Assembly: GCF_010015445.1 (NCBI RefSeq)
Contig: NC_053119.1
Location: forward strand, 30,588,643 to 30,652,642
Reading direction: 5' to 3'
DNA length: 64,000 nucleotides
DNA from: Perca fluviatilis
Lineage: Eukaryota; Chordata; Actinopteri; Perciformes; Percidae
Shown: in pieces, positions 21,903-34,445 of the stretch
Position numbering within the stretch: the first letter of the stretch is position 1
Layout of the letters: every line of letters starts with the position of its first letter
The notes under the pieces: model-generated
The model's database searches: none
What the model saw: only the letters and a program-made list of their open reading frames with translations
What the model was told of the DNA's origin: nothing
Made by a program: the position numbers and the translations under genes

Positions 21903-22931
21903 ATGGCGTCGTCCATTCCGCCTCCAGAGCCGATGAAGATGTCTGGCGACTTGAGCAGCAATTGGGCAAGTTTTCGAGCAGAGTTTGATGATTACTTGCC
22001 GGCAACCGGACTCTGTGAGAAGGACGTGGACGTGCAAGCAGCGACGCTAAGAAGGCTAATGGGCAGTGAGTGCCGACACTTATACAAGCACAATCTGGGT
22101 CTCACACAAGACCAGCAGAAAGACGTGAAAGCCATACTTGCAGCGCTTGAGGATTACTTTACACCCACTAAAAATGTCATCTTTGAAAGATACGTTTTTG
22201 GAAATCTGAGACAAGAGGAGGGTGAGACTATTGATGCGTTTATAACAAGACTGAAAGAAAAAGCAGCCACGTGTGAATATGGAACCTTAAGGGACCAACT
22301 TATAAGAGACAGGCTTGTCCTTGGAATAACTGATGAGGGCGCGAGACGCCGCCTGCTTAGAGAAAAAGACCTCACATTGGCAATGGCAGTTGAGATTTGC
22401 CGTGCTGCAGAGATTATGGACAATAAGATGAAAACTATGGCTCTGGACAACTCTAGGCCTGGGGAGAGCCTTAATGTGGCAGAGGGCCGGCGACAGCGGC
22501 CTGCCAGCAGGCCATATGAGCCAACTGTTAAACCGGCACAGAGCATGAGAGGGACAGGCGAGTGCAAGTACTGTGGCTCTCAACACAGACGTGGGCGGGA
22601 CCAGTGCCCTGCGTTTGGGAAGGCATGCCGCTCATGTGGCACACCCAATCACTTCGCCAAAGTATGCATGAAAAGAGGCCAAAACACACACCACTTACAT
22701 ACTATGGACGCCCCCTCTGAAGACGACCAAGATGACGATGACTGCAATCTGGGCCAGATCTACACAGCTATGAGCATAGGAGCAGTGAACACACGGGGGG
22801 AGGAAGTGGTTTGTCAACCTCCCACTGCAGACCGGGCCCCAGAGATGCCAGCTCGACTCTGGAGCAACCTGCAATGTGATGAGCATCAAGGACAAAATGA
22901 GACTAGCACCCAGGACGGCTCTTCAGCCTAG
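21903..22931 (+). pseudogene. gag of the Gypsy element
   Basis: The 342-codon frame starts MASSIPPPEPMKMSGDLSSN. Its capsid-like region contains EEGETIDAFITRLKEKAATC, and it ends with two zinc knuckles (CKYCGSQHRRGRDQC and CRSCGTPNHFAKVC). The doubled knuckle with a CPAFGKAC bridge is typical of a set of Gypsy elements in invertebrates and fish. Its last 20 or so codons read through the protease region in the wrong frame, so the natural Gag-Pol junction lies near 22700-22860. This Gag itself looks undamaged. Confidence 0.85.
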
Positions 22932-24067
22932 CCTCACCAGACTGCAACTTTACAACAGTGCTTGGATGAACTCAATGGGCCTGTTCAGCACTCAGTGTGT
23001 CATTAGAGGCAAGAGACACAAACTTGACTTTGAAATAGTGAAGCCAGAGGCCACTGCTTTCGGGTTCCACATGCGAGGATCTCGGCCTGATACACTTCAC
23101 TATTCCAGAAGAGCTGAACAGTGTAGAGCAGAGTAAGTTGAGCATGCTGACCACGTACCATGATGTCTTTAACAGCCCCATTGACTCTCTGCCTGGCGAC
23201 CTTCACTTTGAGCTGGACAGCACGGTGGCCCCTGTGCAGTGCGCTCCCAGAAACGTGCCAGTGGCCCTCAAAGCAGCAGTTAAAGCACCGCTGGATCAGT
23301 ATGAGAGCGATGGACATTTAGTCACAGTCACACAACCCACTGACTGGATTAGTAATCTGGTCATAGTGAAGAAGCCTGAGAAACTTAGGCTCTCCATTGA
23401 CCCCAAACCCCTGAACCGGGCTCTCAAGCGGTCCCATTACCTTATGCCCACCCTAGATGACGTGCTGTACAAGCTGCCGAAAGCACGCATCTTCACGCTG
23501 GTGGACGCGCGGGACGCGTTTCTACAGTGCCGCCTGGATGAGGAGAGCAGCCTGATGACCACGTTTTGGACGCTGTGGGGCAGGAAACGCTGGTTGAAAC
23601 TCCCTTTCGGTGTTTCTGTTGCGCCAGAGCTGTATCAGAGGAAGCAGCATGAACTCCTGGTGGGCTTGAAAGGGATTGAGCCTATAGCTGACGACATCTT
23701 AATAGTGGGCTGTGGCAACACGGAGGAGGAAGCCATCCGAGACCATGATGCAAACCTCACCGCACTGATGGACAGATGCAGGGAAGTGAGACTGAGGCTG
23801 AGTCTGAAGAAGCTGCAATTTCGAATCAGGGAAGTCCGCTTTCACGGCCATGTCCTCTCGGCCGAGGGCCTCAAAGCTGACCCTGACAAGATCAGAGCGG
23901 TTTTGGACATGCCCAAACCCACAGACACTAAAGGGGTGCAGCGTTTTGTGGGGTTTGTAAACTACTTATCCAAGTTCATGCCACACTTATCTGAGGTCTG
24001 TGAACCACTGAGAAGGCTGCTCAATAAGGATGTGCAGTGGCACCGGCTGCCAAAGCACGACACATGA
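22840..24067 (+). pseudogene. Protease and reverse transcriptase of the Gypsy element
   Basis: The protease active site reads QLDSGATCNVMS near 22855, in a frame different from gag. RT begins in the frame from 23138 (PVALKAAVKAPLDQ, SNLVIVKKPEKLRLSIDPK) with motif A LVDARDAFLQCRLDEESS and the catalytic box PIADDILIVG near 23680-23705. LPFGVSVAPELYQ precedes it. A stop at 23136 separates protease from RT, indicating a frameshift, and the RT frame ends at 24067 where the next frame takes over. Confidence 0.85.
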
Positions 24068-25960
24068 ACGAGATCAAGACGCTGATCACGGCAGTGCCTG
24101 TTTTGAAGTATTATGACATTAACAGGCCTGTCACCATACAGAGTGACTCCAGCCAAACAGGCCTGGGCTGCTGCCTGCTGCAGGAAGGACAGCCAGTTGC
24201 ATTCGCATCCCGTGCATTGTCCCAAACAGAGCAAAATTATGCACAAATCGAGAAGGAGTGCTTGAGTATTGTGTTTGCCTGTCAGCGATTCCACTACTAC
24301 CTGTACGGGAGGAGTGATATTACAGCAGAGACGGATCACCGCCCATTGGTGTCCATCTTCAGTAAGCCCCTCCTCAGTGCACCAAAGCGCCTCCAGAGCA
24401 TGCTCCTCACGCTTCAGAACTACTGCCTCAATGTGGTGTACAAGCCAGGCCCCGAAATGTACATCAGTGACACGCTCAGCAGAGCTGTTACCCCACCCCA
24501 GAGAACAGACACACAGTACAGGCGAGAAATGGTCTGCAGCCTGCAGCAGGAGCAGTACGACACCGCAGCAGTTCAGCAGACAGATTACCTGAACGTCACC
24601 AGCCAACGCCTCGCACAAATCCGACAACGCCTCGCACAAATCCGACAACACACAGAGGCGGATGTGTGCCTTCAAATGCTCAAGACTGTCGTGCTTGAGG
24701 GATGGCCAGACTGCAGGGAGGAGACGCCCATAGTGATCAGAGGGTACTGGGCCATTAGAGACGAAATAAGTGTGCAAGACGGGGTACTCTTCAGGAGCCA
24801 GCGCGTTATCATCCCTAAGACCTTGCGACCGGAAATGCTGGGACGGATTCACAACAGCCACATAGGGGGAGAGGCTTGCTACAGGCAAGCCCGTGACACT
24901 CTATTTTGGCCCAACATGCAGGGGGAAATCAAAGACTTTGTACAGCAATGCTCTGTGTGCATTGAGTACGCACATGAACAACAGAAGGAGACTATGATGT
25001 CTCACCCGCTCCCCACACGTCCCTGGCAGATAGTGAGCATGGACCTGTTCAGCCATGCAGGAAAGGATTTCCTGCTCGTGATGGACCACTACTCTGACTT
25101 CTGGGAGGTCGATCTGCTTCCTGACCTCTCAGCCGAAACTACGGTCCTGAGGTGCAAGGCCCAATTTGCACGCCACGGCATTCCAGACCGGGTCATCTCT
25201 GACTGTGGATGTCAGTTTGCATGTGGAACCTTCAGGACATTTGCAAAAGAGTGGTGCTTTGAGCATGTTACCTCATCACCAAGACACCCAAAGGCCAATG
25301 GCAAAGCATAGTCGGCAGTAAAGATTGTAAAAAACCTGTGTAGAAGAGCCGCGTTTGCCAGCGAGGACCCTTGGAAAGCTATCCTCCACTTGGAGAAACA
25401 CACCCACGGAGGGACTGCACTGCAGCCCTGCACAGCGGCTGATGTCAAGGAGACTGCGGACGCACCTTCCTGTGGTAGACCAGCTGCTGTTGCCCCAGGT
25501 CATCACTGAGATACCGGTCAAACTGTGTGTTAAACGTCAGGTGGCGAAACTGAACTACGACAGGTCAGCTAAAGATTTGCCTGAGCTCAACGTCGGCCAG
25601 CCCATCAGGATGAAACCACTCCCTGGAGACAGGACGGGCCGGTGGAGGAAAGGTGTGTGCCTGCAGCAGGCGGGCCCCAGGTCCTATGTTGTTAACGTGG
25701 AGGGGACAACATACCGTCGCAACAGGGTCGATCTTAGGCCAGCGGAGGGAGCCCCCTCGCTGTTATCAGGGCATCTGGAACATTACCCGGAGCAACCCGG
25801 AGGCGCACATGCAACAGAGGGAGGCTCTGCGAGCGAGGACGGCAAGGAAGAGACAGACACCAGTAATAGGGGGACCCCATTCATCACAGACCATTTGCAC
25901 GCCACACCGAGAAGAGCAGGGCCAGGCATACTCCCGGAGTGGCAGGCTGATTAAACCTCG
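24037..25960 (+). pseudogene. RNase H and integrase of the Gypsy element
   Basis: RNase H reads TIQSDSSQTGLGCCLLQ, IEKECLSIVFACQRFHYY and TETDHRPL-like sequence. The integrase has an HHCC finger (histidines in IHNSHIGGEACYR; CSVC), then SMDLFSHAGKDFLLVMDHYS with the first catalytic Asp and VISDCGCQF with the second. The reading ends at TAG, 25309-25311, at the position where the third catalytic residue is expected. Downstream frames carry the integrase C-terminus (AKLNYDRSAKDLPELN, GQPIRMKP). A tandem duplication of the RQRLAQI segment lies near 24610-24650. Confidence 0.85.
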
Positions 25961-26217
25961 GGATAGATTGGGCCTTTAAAAGGGACAAACTGAATAAGGG
26001 AAGTGAACACATGAAAACAAGAACACTGTTAACAGCCGTTATATCAGTAGTTGTGTTGCAGCAGTTATTTTAGGTAAATTAGGTTTTTCTGTTCATTTGT
26101 ATAGCCTGTTATTAAGTCGGCACGTTCTCTGCAGAGTTGACAGGTAGAGTTTTGCTGAAGTTCATGTTCATTGACAATGCCATTTCATGTTTGGACATCT
26201 TACTACAGGAAGGGAGA

Positions 26218-26404
26218 TGTTACAGGGTATACTGTTGCACTGCTTAGGCAACAGCTCCACCCTGTGGGGAAATTAGGTATGTTCTCATGTAAGAGGAAGT
26301 CAGTAATGTGGCGCCTTTCCCGTTTTTTGCCGTTGTGCAGTTTTGCCAATACACGGTTCTTAACCCGCAGTTTGTGCAGCGTCCTTATTCACCAACATGC
26401 AACA
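26218..26404 (+). repeat. 3' LTR of the Gypsy element
   Basis: A 187-bp copy of the 5' LTR, ending GCAACA and followed by the CATGT target duplication. Confidence 0.93.
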
Positions 26405-26409
26405 CATGT

Positions 26410-27398
26410 TTCTGAGGAAGAGTTGTTCTGCTGTTGCCTGCTGTAGTCTCATTTCATCAAATACATATGTTGTGCATTGGTTGTGTTACTAAAACATAAT
26501 TGCATATCAGTCAACCCCTTGTCATTCCCAGCTTGTTCTACAATGATTATGTTGTTTGTGATATCCCTTGGTGTCACTGTAGTTATTTCTGGTGCAAGGT
26601 TATGATTTTGAAAAGGCAAACTGCTCTATATTACATACTGTAGCCTACATGCAATACAATCTGAACCAAAAAGTTGAAGAGAATATATAAACAGTTTTTT
26701 GTGCTATTTCATCAGTTATTCTTTACCAATTATGAAAATAATTATTATATGTTTAGAAATGGAACTGCCAGCTTTGTTCTACTACTTAACTTATGCTAAT
26801 TGTAAAGGGTCACAATACAGCTGTTATAGTGTTGTCTTTTAATGGAGTTTAATGAGATGTCATGGAAATTACTTGTAAAATGCAATTTTAGCATACGATG
26901 GCATCTGCTATGTTTTTGTTTTTATTTTACATTGGCCTTGAAGTTGATCTAAACCATACTAACCTGTCATCAAAACAAAAAACAACTGAGTTGATGCAAA
27001 GAAATGCAGCAAACCGGAAGTCGTTTTTTGGATAGAAAATGCTAGACTTGTCCAGACTCTGTAATGCTTCTGTTCTGTGGTCCAGGAGGAGAAGTTGTGG
27101 GCATCCAATATTGTATTGCGAGGTTGTATCATGGAGTCTATTGAATACACCATGAGCTCTATAGTGAAACCAAGTGATTTGACAAAAAAATCAACATAGG
27201 ACGAGTTAGAAATGAGAACTGGGTTTATTGATTGAGTGCAAATCTGGATGGGGGTTTAAATTGAAGCAAGTCTAGAATTATTTCATTGAAGAAGCACTAA
27301 TAGAACTATTTTTGGTTAGAATTTAAGTTCAACACTGGTCATAGTAGGCTTATGTAAGTAGTAGTAATAGTTAATGTGAAATGTACTAACTTGATTGG
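26410..27398. other. Intron DNA of the HECT gene
   Basis: AT-rich sequence between the Gypsy and hAT insertions; no gene is seen. It lies within the long intron joining leader exon 2 to the exon at 28862. Confidence 0.55.
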
Positions 27399-27406
27399 CA
27401 TATAAT

Positions 27407-27896
27407 CAGAGGTGGGTAGTAACGAGTTACATTTACTCCGTTACATTTACTTGAGTAAGTTTTTGAAAAAATTATACTTCTAGGAGTAGTTTTAAATCAC
27501 TATACTTTTTACTTTTACTTGAGTAGATTTGTGAAGAAGAAACTGTACTCTTACTCCGCTACATTAGGCTAAAACGAGCTTGTTACTTTTCTTTTTACCT
27601 CTTTGGTATTCTACGTGTCATTGTATTATCTCCCTGCGTATGCCTCATTTTAATGTTTTATTTTGACAGAGAGAGAGAGACTTCCGCTAAAGGCTCTACC
27701 ACGTGACTGTGTTTCACCAATCAAACCAATCAAATCTCAGCGGCGGGGCAGGTTAGCTTTACAGCCGCAGCAAAACAAAAATGACAATGTCAGAATCAAC
27801 CGTCGGCAGAGGCCAGATCAACATGTCCTGGATTTATTATTTATTACCCGGCTTCACCTAACCTAACAACCGCGGTCCCGCAAGCTGTGTCACGAC

Positions 27897-27940
<44 letters not shown>

Positions 27941-28703
27941 GCACTGAGCTCCGCCTGATCTTCTAAGAACAGTGATCGCCGTTATCAATCGAGTATTGAT
28001 TGGTCAGTAGGCGCAGCTTTTACACCGGTTGATCTCTGATCTCCAACTTAACCTGCTCCCGACCAGGTTAGGAGTCCAGAATAAGTTACCATGGCGATTG
28101 AACCCGGTAACAAGTGATCCACCTTCCTGATACAGAAAACCCTGGTAAACCTGAAGTTACCTCGTTAACGCCAAATCTTGCTTTGTAGTACAGGCCTCTG
28201 GCCTCATAATAAAAGCTTGTTTACCTTAGTAAAACAGCAGCTACATTACCTTGTTCTAGTTCTGCCTGCAGAGCCTGGTAAAAAAAGTATAAAGGTTTGG
28301 AAATTTGAGTTACTTGTGCTTATTTATTTTTGCATGTATTATTATTATTATTTTATTGATTTTATTTTTTAAGTACTTGAATTTACCTGGATTATTTTAA
28401 TTTAAGCTATTTTGTAATTAATTCATTCATTTTAATTTATTTAATTGATTGGATGAACTATAATTTGCCTAAAGATGATTATTTTGTATTTTCGTCTGTC
28501 TGATTGAATGCTTGTGTTAAAAAATAAATCAGAAGTTACTCAACAGTTACTCAGTACTTGAGTAGTTTTTTCACCAAGTACTTTTTTACTCTTACTCAAG
28601 TAATTATTTGGATGACTACTTTTTACTTTTACTTGAGTCATATTATTCTGAAGTAGCAGTACTTTTACTTGAGTACAATTTTTGGCTACTCTACCCACCT
28701 CTG
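27407..28703. mobile_element. Non-autonomous hAT element in a HECT-gene intron
   Basis: The ends CAGAGGTGGGTAG and CTACCCACCTCTG are inverted, with an 8-bp target duplication CATATAAT (27399-27406 and 28704-28711). The length is 1297 bp. A CT microsatellite lies at about 27899-27938. No transposase frame is seen. The ends are closely related to those of the hAT at 4469-5966. Confidence 0.92.
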
Positions 28704-31700
28704 CATATAATGATTACATCCTGTGCATGGCAAAATGACATTAATGGCTCCACAACACTAAATGTCAGCATGGAGGCCTGTATGCAGTTCTTTACAACTT
28801 TACTGTTAAACTTGGTCACTATCAGCTCTATTAAGACTCTTGGTCTGCTTGTCTTCTATAGGCTCCTCTGCCATCCATCCCTCGACGTAATGGGGCTCAA
28901 TCAGGATACTTGAGACGAAGGCATGTCAAAACATACACAAAAGAAGTTATATGTTTACCTTTTTCACCGGGGGCATCGGTCTTCGTTATACCCAGAGAAA
29001 CTCGGACCAGGTTAGCTACGGCTGGCCTTGTTGGAAAAATGTCATTTTCCACAGAATGGTCTGAAGACCAAGTGAGAGCTGAAATAACCGCTATCTTCAG
29101 TGGAGCATTTGGGTTATCAGAGCACCAGTCGCTTCAATTTCAGTTTTTGAGCATCATCAAGGGGTGTAAAAAACTGATGATACCAAAGGTCACCTCCAAT
29201 TTCCCCTGGGGTGGTAAAGAAGTTGCCTCCGTGTGTTCCAGCACTTGTTTGTATATCATGGCAGAAATGGAAGTTCCTGCACAGGTGAGCACGTTATTGA
29301 ATACATTTGTGTGGTAACTCTGAGAACAAAAGGCTCAGTCTAAATGGGTTGCTGCCCATTTATTGAACTCAGAAAAAAATCATAATCATATGCAACCAAG
29401 GATGCCCATCTTTGCTTTTAGCCCACACTAGTCCACAGATGTTTGGCCTCTACATTTCCACAGACCTTGGACCTTGATCTGTTACTGCACATGGGACAGA
29501 ACACACCCATAACCTGGTGATCCAGTGTTGAGCACACCTGTACTCAATAACTGAATGATCCCCTACAACACATACCTCTATCTCCATCTACTAGCTAGTT
29601 GTTGTATACTCCCCACACTTAGAAAATATGTAATTTTTCAATCTGATAAAATTATCTCTGTGTCACACTGTAAAGATTTCCCCTTGTAACTTACTGTACA
29701 AGTTGCCTGTTTTTACATAGGAGTTCACACCTTTTCTTTTGTGCAGAGCTGGTATGTGGAGCTGTCTGATGACAGTGATTTTGAAAACCCGGTTGTACAA
29801 CGAAGGAGAGGTGAGTAAAAAAAACAAAAAACAATTAACACCCCTCATTTGTGTGGAAAATCACAGTAAATAACAGCCTCTTGAGGTTAATTGCTGATCT
29901 GTCTTGATTTTTGTGATGAAATGGTGACTTGTTGCATTATTGAACTTATTGAAACAAGTATTTAGGTTATTATTAAAAGTTACTGAGTTGATTGTCTTCA
30001 TGTAGTGAGTCAGAGAGATGCACCGTCCAGAGCCCAGAGGGAACACTGTGAGAGGCAAGAGAGGGTGGAAGCCAGTGCTCCATCTGATGATGGGATGGAA
30101 CTACAGGGACAGCAAGGGCCAAATGAAGCTATGAATCACTTTGCAGGTTAATTGCGGATCTGACTTGATTTTTGTGAGGAATTGGTGACTTATTGCATTA
30201 TTGAAACAAAACCGTTAAAATTATTTGTGTGGAGTAAAACAGTGTAGCATAATTTGCATCAAGAGATTGAAAATATTGTTTAGGTTATGATTAAGAGTTA
30301 CTGAGTTGATTCTCTCCATGTAGTGAGTGAGAGAGATGCACCGTCCAGAGCCCAGAGGGAACACTGTGAGAGGCAAGAGAGGGTGGAAGCCAGTGCTCCA
30401 TCTGATGATGGGATGGAACTACAGGGACAGCTAGGGCCAAATGAAGCTATGAATCACTTTGCAGATTTCATGTACAGTTATATGTATTAACTTAAGATTT
30501 TATCATGTAATATTTGTTACATTTTATGTTGGTCCATTTTGTTAGGGAACAAAACCTCTTATGTTAGATGTTATCCTCTTGTGTCTAATTAACAGTCCTA
30601 TTGATGTTGAAGAAGATGAAGCCATTGAGGAGGCCATCAGACGCAGTCTTTTAGAAGAGTCTGTGCAGTCCTTACAGGATTCAAGGTATACAAGGTTACA
30701 GGTATAGTGAAAGCTCACAGTGAGCGGGTTGTCACAGAAGCATACAGACCGATCTACATCAGCCGAGGGAACGTGTGGACAACTGCTCTCCGATCAGCAC
30801 CGATCAGCTGTATGTCACCTTTGTCAGTGACGAAGGCACAAACGAAGATGGAGAAGACCTGGGAGGGCCAAGGCGAGAATTCTTCTGTCTGCTTGTAAAA
30901 GCCATCTAAAAAAGAGAGTGGAGCATTTGAAGGTAATCTTTTTTTGCGAAGTGTTATGTACTTTATATCAAATGTACTTCTGTGCTGTGGTGTTACAATT
31001 ATTTTTCTTAAATACTGGGTAAGCTGCCCTCTAAAAGTTTTTGGGTAACATACATACATAATTAACTAATGAGCGCTTTATTAACCGATTAAACTCCACA
31101 AGGATGCTGGCTTTCTCTGTCGACATTACTGTCTTTCAGAGGCTATAGTGGAAGACTCTGGTATCATGTGAAACTAGACAACATAAGGTGTCCACTGCTA
31201 TCAACCATGTCATGCTAGCTTGTTGGAAGGGGGCTAAATAGCAATAACAAATAATAAGTTAAGCTAAATATTGGCCCTTGACTTCTCACCTTAAGATATC
31301 TGAATGAAAATGGGTTCTATGGGTACTCAAAAACTTAAAACCCAACAAATCTTCAATAAACCTTTTAACATGTAACTTTAAGCAATACCTTGCTGTTTTT
31401 GCATGCAGTATAAATGTGTTTTCGCCTATTCTAAAATTCTATTCCATATACAGTATTTCTGTTATAGGTAAATGGTATTCAGATTATTGTATGATATCCT
31501 GAGTGATTCTATTTGTCTTTACTGTATAAACACAATTGTTTTTTGTTCTTTTGTCCTAGAGTCTCTAAATTGCTTCACTCCAAGAATGAACATTTCTCAT
31601 GTGCAGAATGGAGTGTACCGCACTATTGGACATATGATGTCTACCATCATCATCCAGGGTGGTGAACCTCCAGCCCTCCTTTCTCCTCTGGTAGTGGACT

Positions 31701-32830
31701 ACCTTCTGACAGGACGCATCTTTCAGTTGAATGTCACTCCAGATGATGTAGCTGACATGGAACTTAGAGAAGCCCTGAAGAAGGTATGATATGAGTGTGA
31801 TAAAAGTTTATTTGCTTCAATCCCAGTTTCTGAGGTGTTTATTTTAGTTCTGAATGCATCTATCATATCCTTATTTTTCGATTGCTCCTTAAGGTTGATC
31901 AAGCATTAACCACTGATGAGCTGGAGCAAGCAGTGGAATGCTGTGACTCATGGAGATACCAAATCGAAGGTCTTCCGAACCCAGTCAGCATGGACAACAA
32001 AGATGCATTTGTGCAGAATGCAATACTTTTCCATGTCCTCATTCAACAACAGAGCTGCTATGATCAGTTAGTTGAGGGTTTGAACTACTACGAGGTAAGT
32101 TTAGACTTAAATATAACTTTAATTGCATTCTAGTGTACAACAGATAGTGAATTGCTTGTGCATGGTTTTTATAGCACACTGGAACACTGTTCAGTCCCAT
32201 TCAAAATAAACAATTTGAATTATCTACAGATAGCACGGGTGTTCAGACACCGATTACATTACTTCCCCACCACCCCCAATCGCTTTGCCTTTTTTTTATA
32301 GAAATAAAACCCATTCACAGTTAATTTCAGCATCAACGTTCATCTCATAAAAAACATGCTCACTGTAAAACACTAAGCATGTTATCAATACGTATTTGGA
32401 TGATGGATCATACAACTATAAACTGAAAATGTCTAGAGTGGGGTAGTGAGACATCTGTCCTCCCCCCTGCTATCTGCTTCAAACACATGTAGCTGTTAGC
32501 GAGAAGCTGCTCTCATGTCTCCCTGGGTCACTAAAAGCTCATGCATTTAAGGGTTAAGCTTCTAATTGGGCTTTTGTTGTTTTCACAGGTTCTACTACTC
32601 CTGAAATAAAGGCCTTGCCTTAGGGTTCTTCTTGATATGCCCAAAGAACCCAGTGATGTCACAGCAGATGTTGTGGCTACCCTCTTGAAACCTAACTACT
32701 CTGTTCTGGGAAGTAACAGAAGACCAAGAGAGGAGTTATTGGTGGTTAAGTTCAGAGAGTTTCTTGACTGTGTGCAAGGTAAATGGATGTAAAATGTAGT
32801 ATGGCTAAAAAATAATCTCTTTCCTGATAA

Positions 32831-33151
32831 GCTCTAAATTTGCTAACCATTATTTTCATTATCAGTTAATCTGCCAAATGTTTTCTTAATTGATTAGTTT
32901 GGTCCATAAAATCAGACACTTGTGAAAAATGTTTAACTGTCGTCCAAACCTCAATATGACATCCTCAAGTATCTTGTTCTGTCCATAGCCCCAAAATATT
33001 CAGTTTACTGTCATAGAGAACTAAACAAACGAGAAAATATACTCATGTAGGAAGCTGGAATAAGAATTTATCTTACTGATTAATTGATTATCAAAATAGT
33101 TGTTAATTAACTTAATAGTTGTTAACTAATGGATTAATTGTTACAGCCTTA
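32831..33151. repeat. hAT-type MITE in the last intron
   Basis: The interior (CATTATTTTCATTATCAGTTAATC, shortened here as ATTATTTTCATTATCAGTTA; TATTCAGTTTACTGTCATAG; GAAGCTGGAATAAGAATTT) and the end GGATTAATTGTTACAGCC match a widespread vertebrate MITE whose intact ends read as a CAACGATTAATCG-type inverted repeat. Identification is from recall of the family; the termini are eroded. Confidence 0.65.
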
Positions 33152-33479
33152 ATCTTAAACAAGTCTCTTGATTGGCTGAATAAGGTGTCCTGGTGGTGGA
33201 ATAGATCAAATATGTGGCATGGATGGGTTTTCCCAGGACTGGTTTGAGAATCACTGATGTAGAGGATATTGCAGTGAATGTCATAGTACAATGTATGCAC
33301 TATCCTACTGCATTCATAAGTGTTACAATAGGCCTTTGTGATAAGTGTTTGCTCTGCCTTATTTCTACATTCTCCTACCTATGTTGAGGAAAATTGCAAT
33401 ATGTCATTTCACTGTCTATAAAGCCATGGCACGTCATACATGTCATGTTATCTCTTATCGGTCTAGGTTTTTTAACAAT

Positions 33480-33990
33480 CAGTTGAACAAAGCCTCAGCC
33501 AGTCAGTAGAAAGCCAGTCAGTAGACAAAGCCTCAGCAAGTCAGAAATCTCGGAGAGCTTTATTCACGGGACCCGGAGACCTACGTCGTGTTGCTACCAG
33601 GAGGTTCCAAAGAAAAGACACACTTCTTATAGGACATTCTCACAAATTACATCTCCAAGTATGGTATGACAGGAATCAAGATGAGCACATCACCTCTTTT
33701 GCACAACATTGTATACAAGGATGTAACCCCTAGCAACCAACATCAGTGACATTTACCCAAGGCCTGGTCTAACATACATGAAGGCGCCAACCCCCCTAGT
33801 AGGAGATGGCTCCTCCAAGTCAGGGCCCCTTCTATCTTAACAAACAAGCACTTATGCCCAATTACCTTGAGGAAGAATGCCACAGATGCAAAACATCTCT
33901 CATCATCCCAATTTCTGTTCAACCATACATTTCTATGAATAACTTGTTCACAAACAGAAGTAAAAGAACACAAGTAAAACACAGTACACA
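33480..33990 (-). repeat. Possible solo LTR of a retroviral-type element
   Basis: On the minus strand a TATAAGAAG box near 33628 is followed about 70 bp later by CGTGAATAAAGC (33558-33570), the spacing of an LTR promoter and polyadenylation signal. Short direct repeats (CAGTCAGTAGA, GCCTCAGC) lie downstream. Exact ends and target duplication were not found, so limits are approximate. Confidence 0.4.
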
Positions 33991-34445
33991 CACACATATA
34001 TATGGAAATATACTCAAGGCTAGAAATTTCTTACTACACTCTACATATTTTGAAGTCAAGCTATATGATAATTCTGTTTTGTAGATAAAATTGTAATGTC
34101 TATATTTTCTTTTGTTCTGAAACTTTTCAACCTTGTAGAGAAGGAGCTTGGGGACCATCTTAACACCAGAAAGCTCACTGAGGCAGAAAAGGCGTTTATC
34201 CTGACATTGAATCCTGGACACATCCTAACCTTTGCAACGGGAAGCAGCAAAGTCCTGCACTTGGATTTTTTCCCAGTCCAAAACTGACTTTTGTTCATGA
34301 TGACACGAAGCACCTCCCCATTGCTCACACATGCTCAAATGAGCTTCAGATCTTTGTTAACAGAAAGAATCTGGCAGATGACAATGAATTTGATTAAAAT
34401 GTTCTGGTAGCTCTCATGAATCGATACATTTTTAGTGCAGTGTAG

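Larger units (their letters stand above)
21578..26404 (+). mobile_element. Ty3/Gypsy LTR retrotransposon with both LTRs, in a HECT-gene intron
   Basis: LTRs of 189 and 187 bp (21578-21766 and 26218-26404) start TGTTACAG and end GCAACA. The target duplication is CATGT (21573-21577 and 26405-26409). A polypurine tract GGAAGGGAGA precedes the 3' LTR. Gag, protease, RT, RNase H and integrase occur in Ty3/Gypsy order on the plus strand, the same orientation as the host HECT gene. The LTRs differ at only a few positions, suggesting a fairly young insertion, though coding frames are already broken. Confidence 0.95.
28862..34445 (+). pseudogene. HECT-type E3 ubiquitin ligase gene with UIM, multi-exon, degraded
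   Basis: Exons with GT-AG borders: 28862-29284; 29747-29810; 30006-30146 and its duplicate 30324-30483; 30596 onward; HECT pieces near 30690-30930, 31560-31783, 31894-32094, 32589-32778 and 34139-34445. The first exon has a fish HECT-ligase-like N-terminal region. The exon at 30596 encodes DEAIEEAIRRSLLEES, a ubiquitin-interacting motif. HECT landmarks follow: YVTFVSDEGTNEDGEDLGGP with RREF, NGVYRTIGHMMSTIIIQGG, LTFATGSSKV and, at the end, HTCSNELQIF with the catalytic Cys at 34331-34333. HECT ligases pass ubiquitin through this Cys to a substrate. Phases agree across nearly all junctions. Damage: frameshifts near 30690 and 30890, TAA at 32607-32609, a frameshift at a T-run near 34270 and TAA near 34394. 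It resembles the G2E3-like HECT genes that are numerous in fish. Confidence 0.8.

Noticed and set aside
23962..24888. Minus-strand 308-codon frame
   Set aside because: It is the antisense shadow of the Gypsy RNase H/integrase frame, which has clear catalytic motifs on the plus strand.
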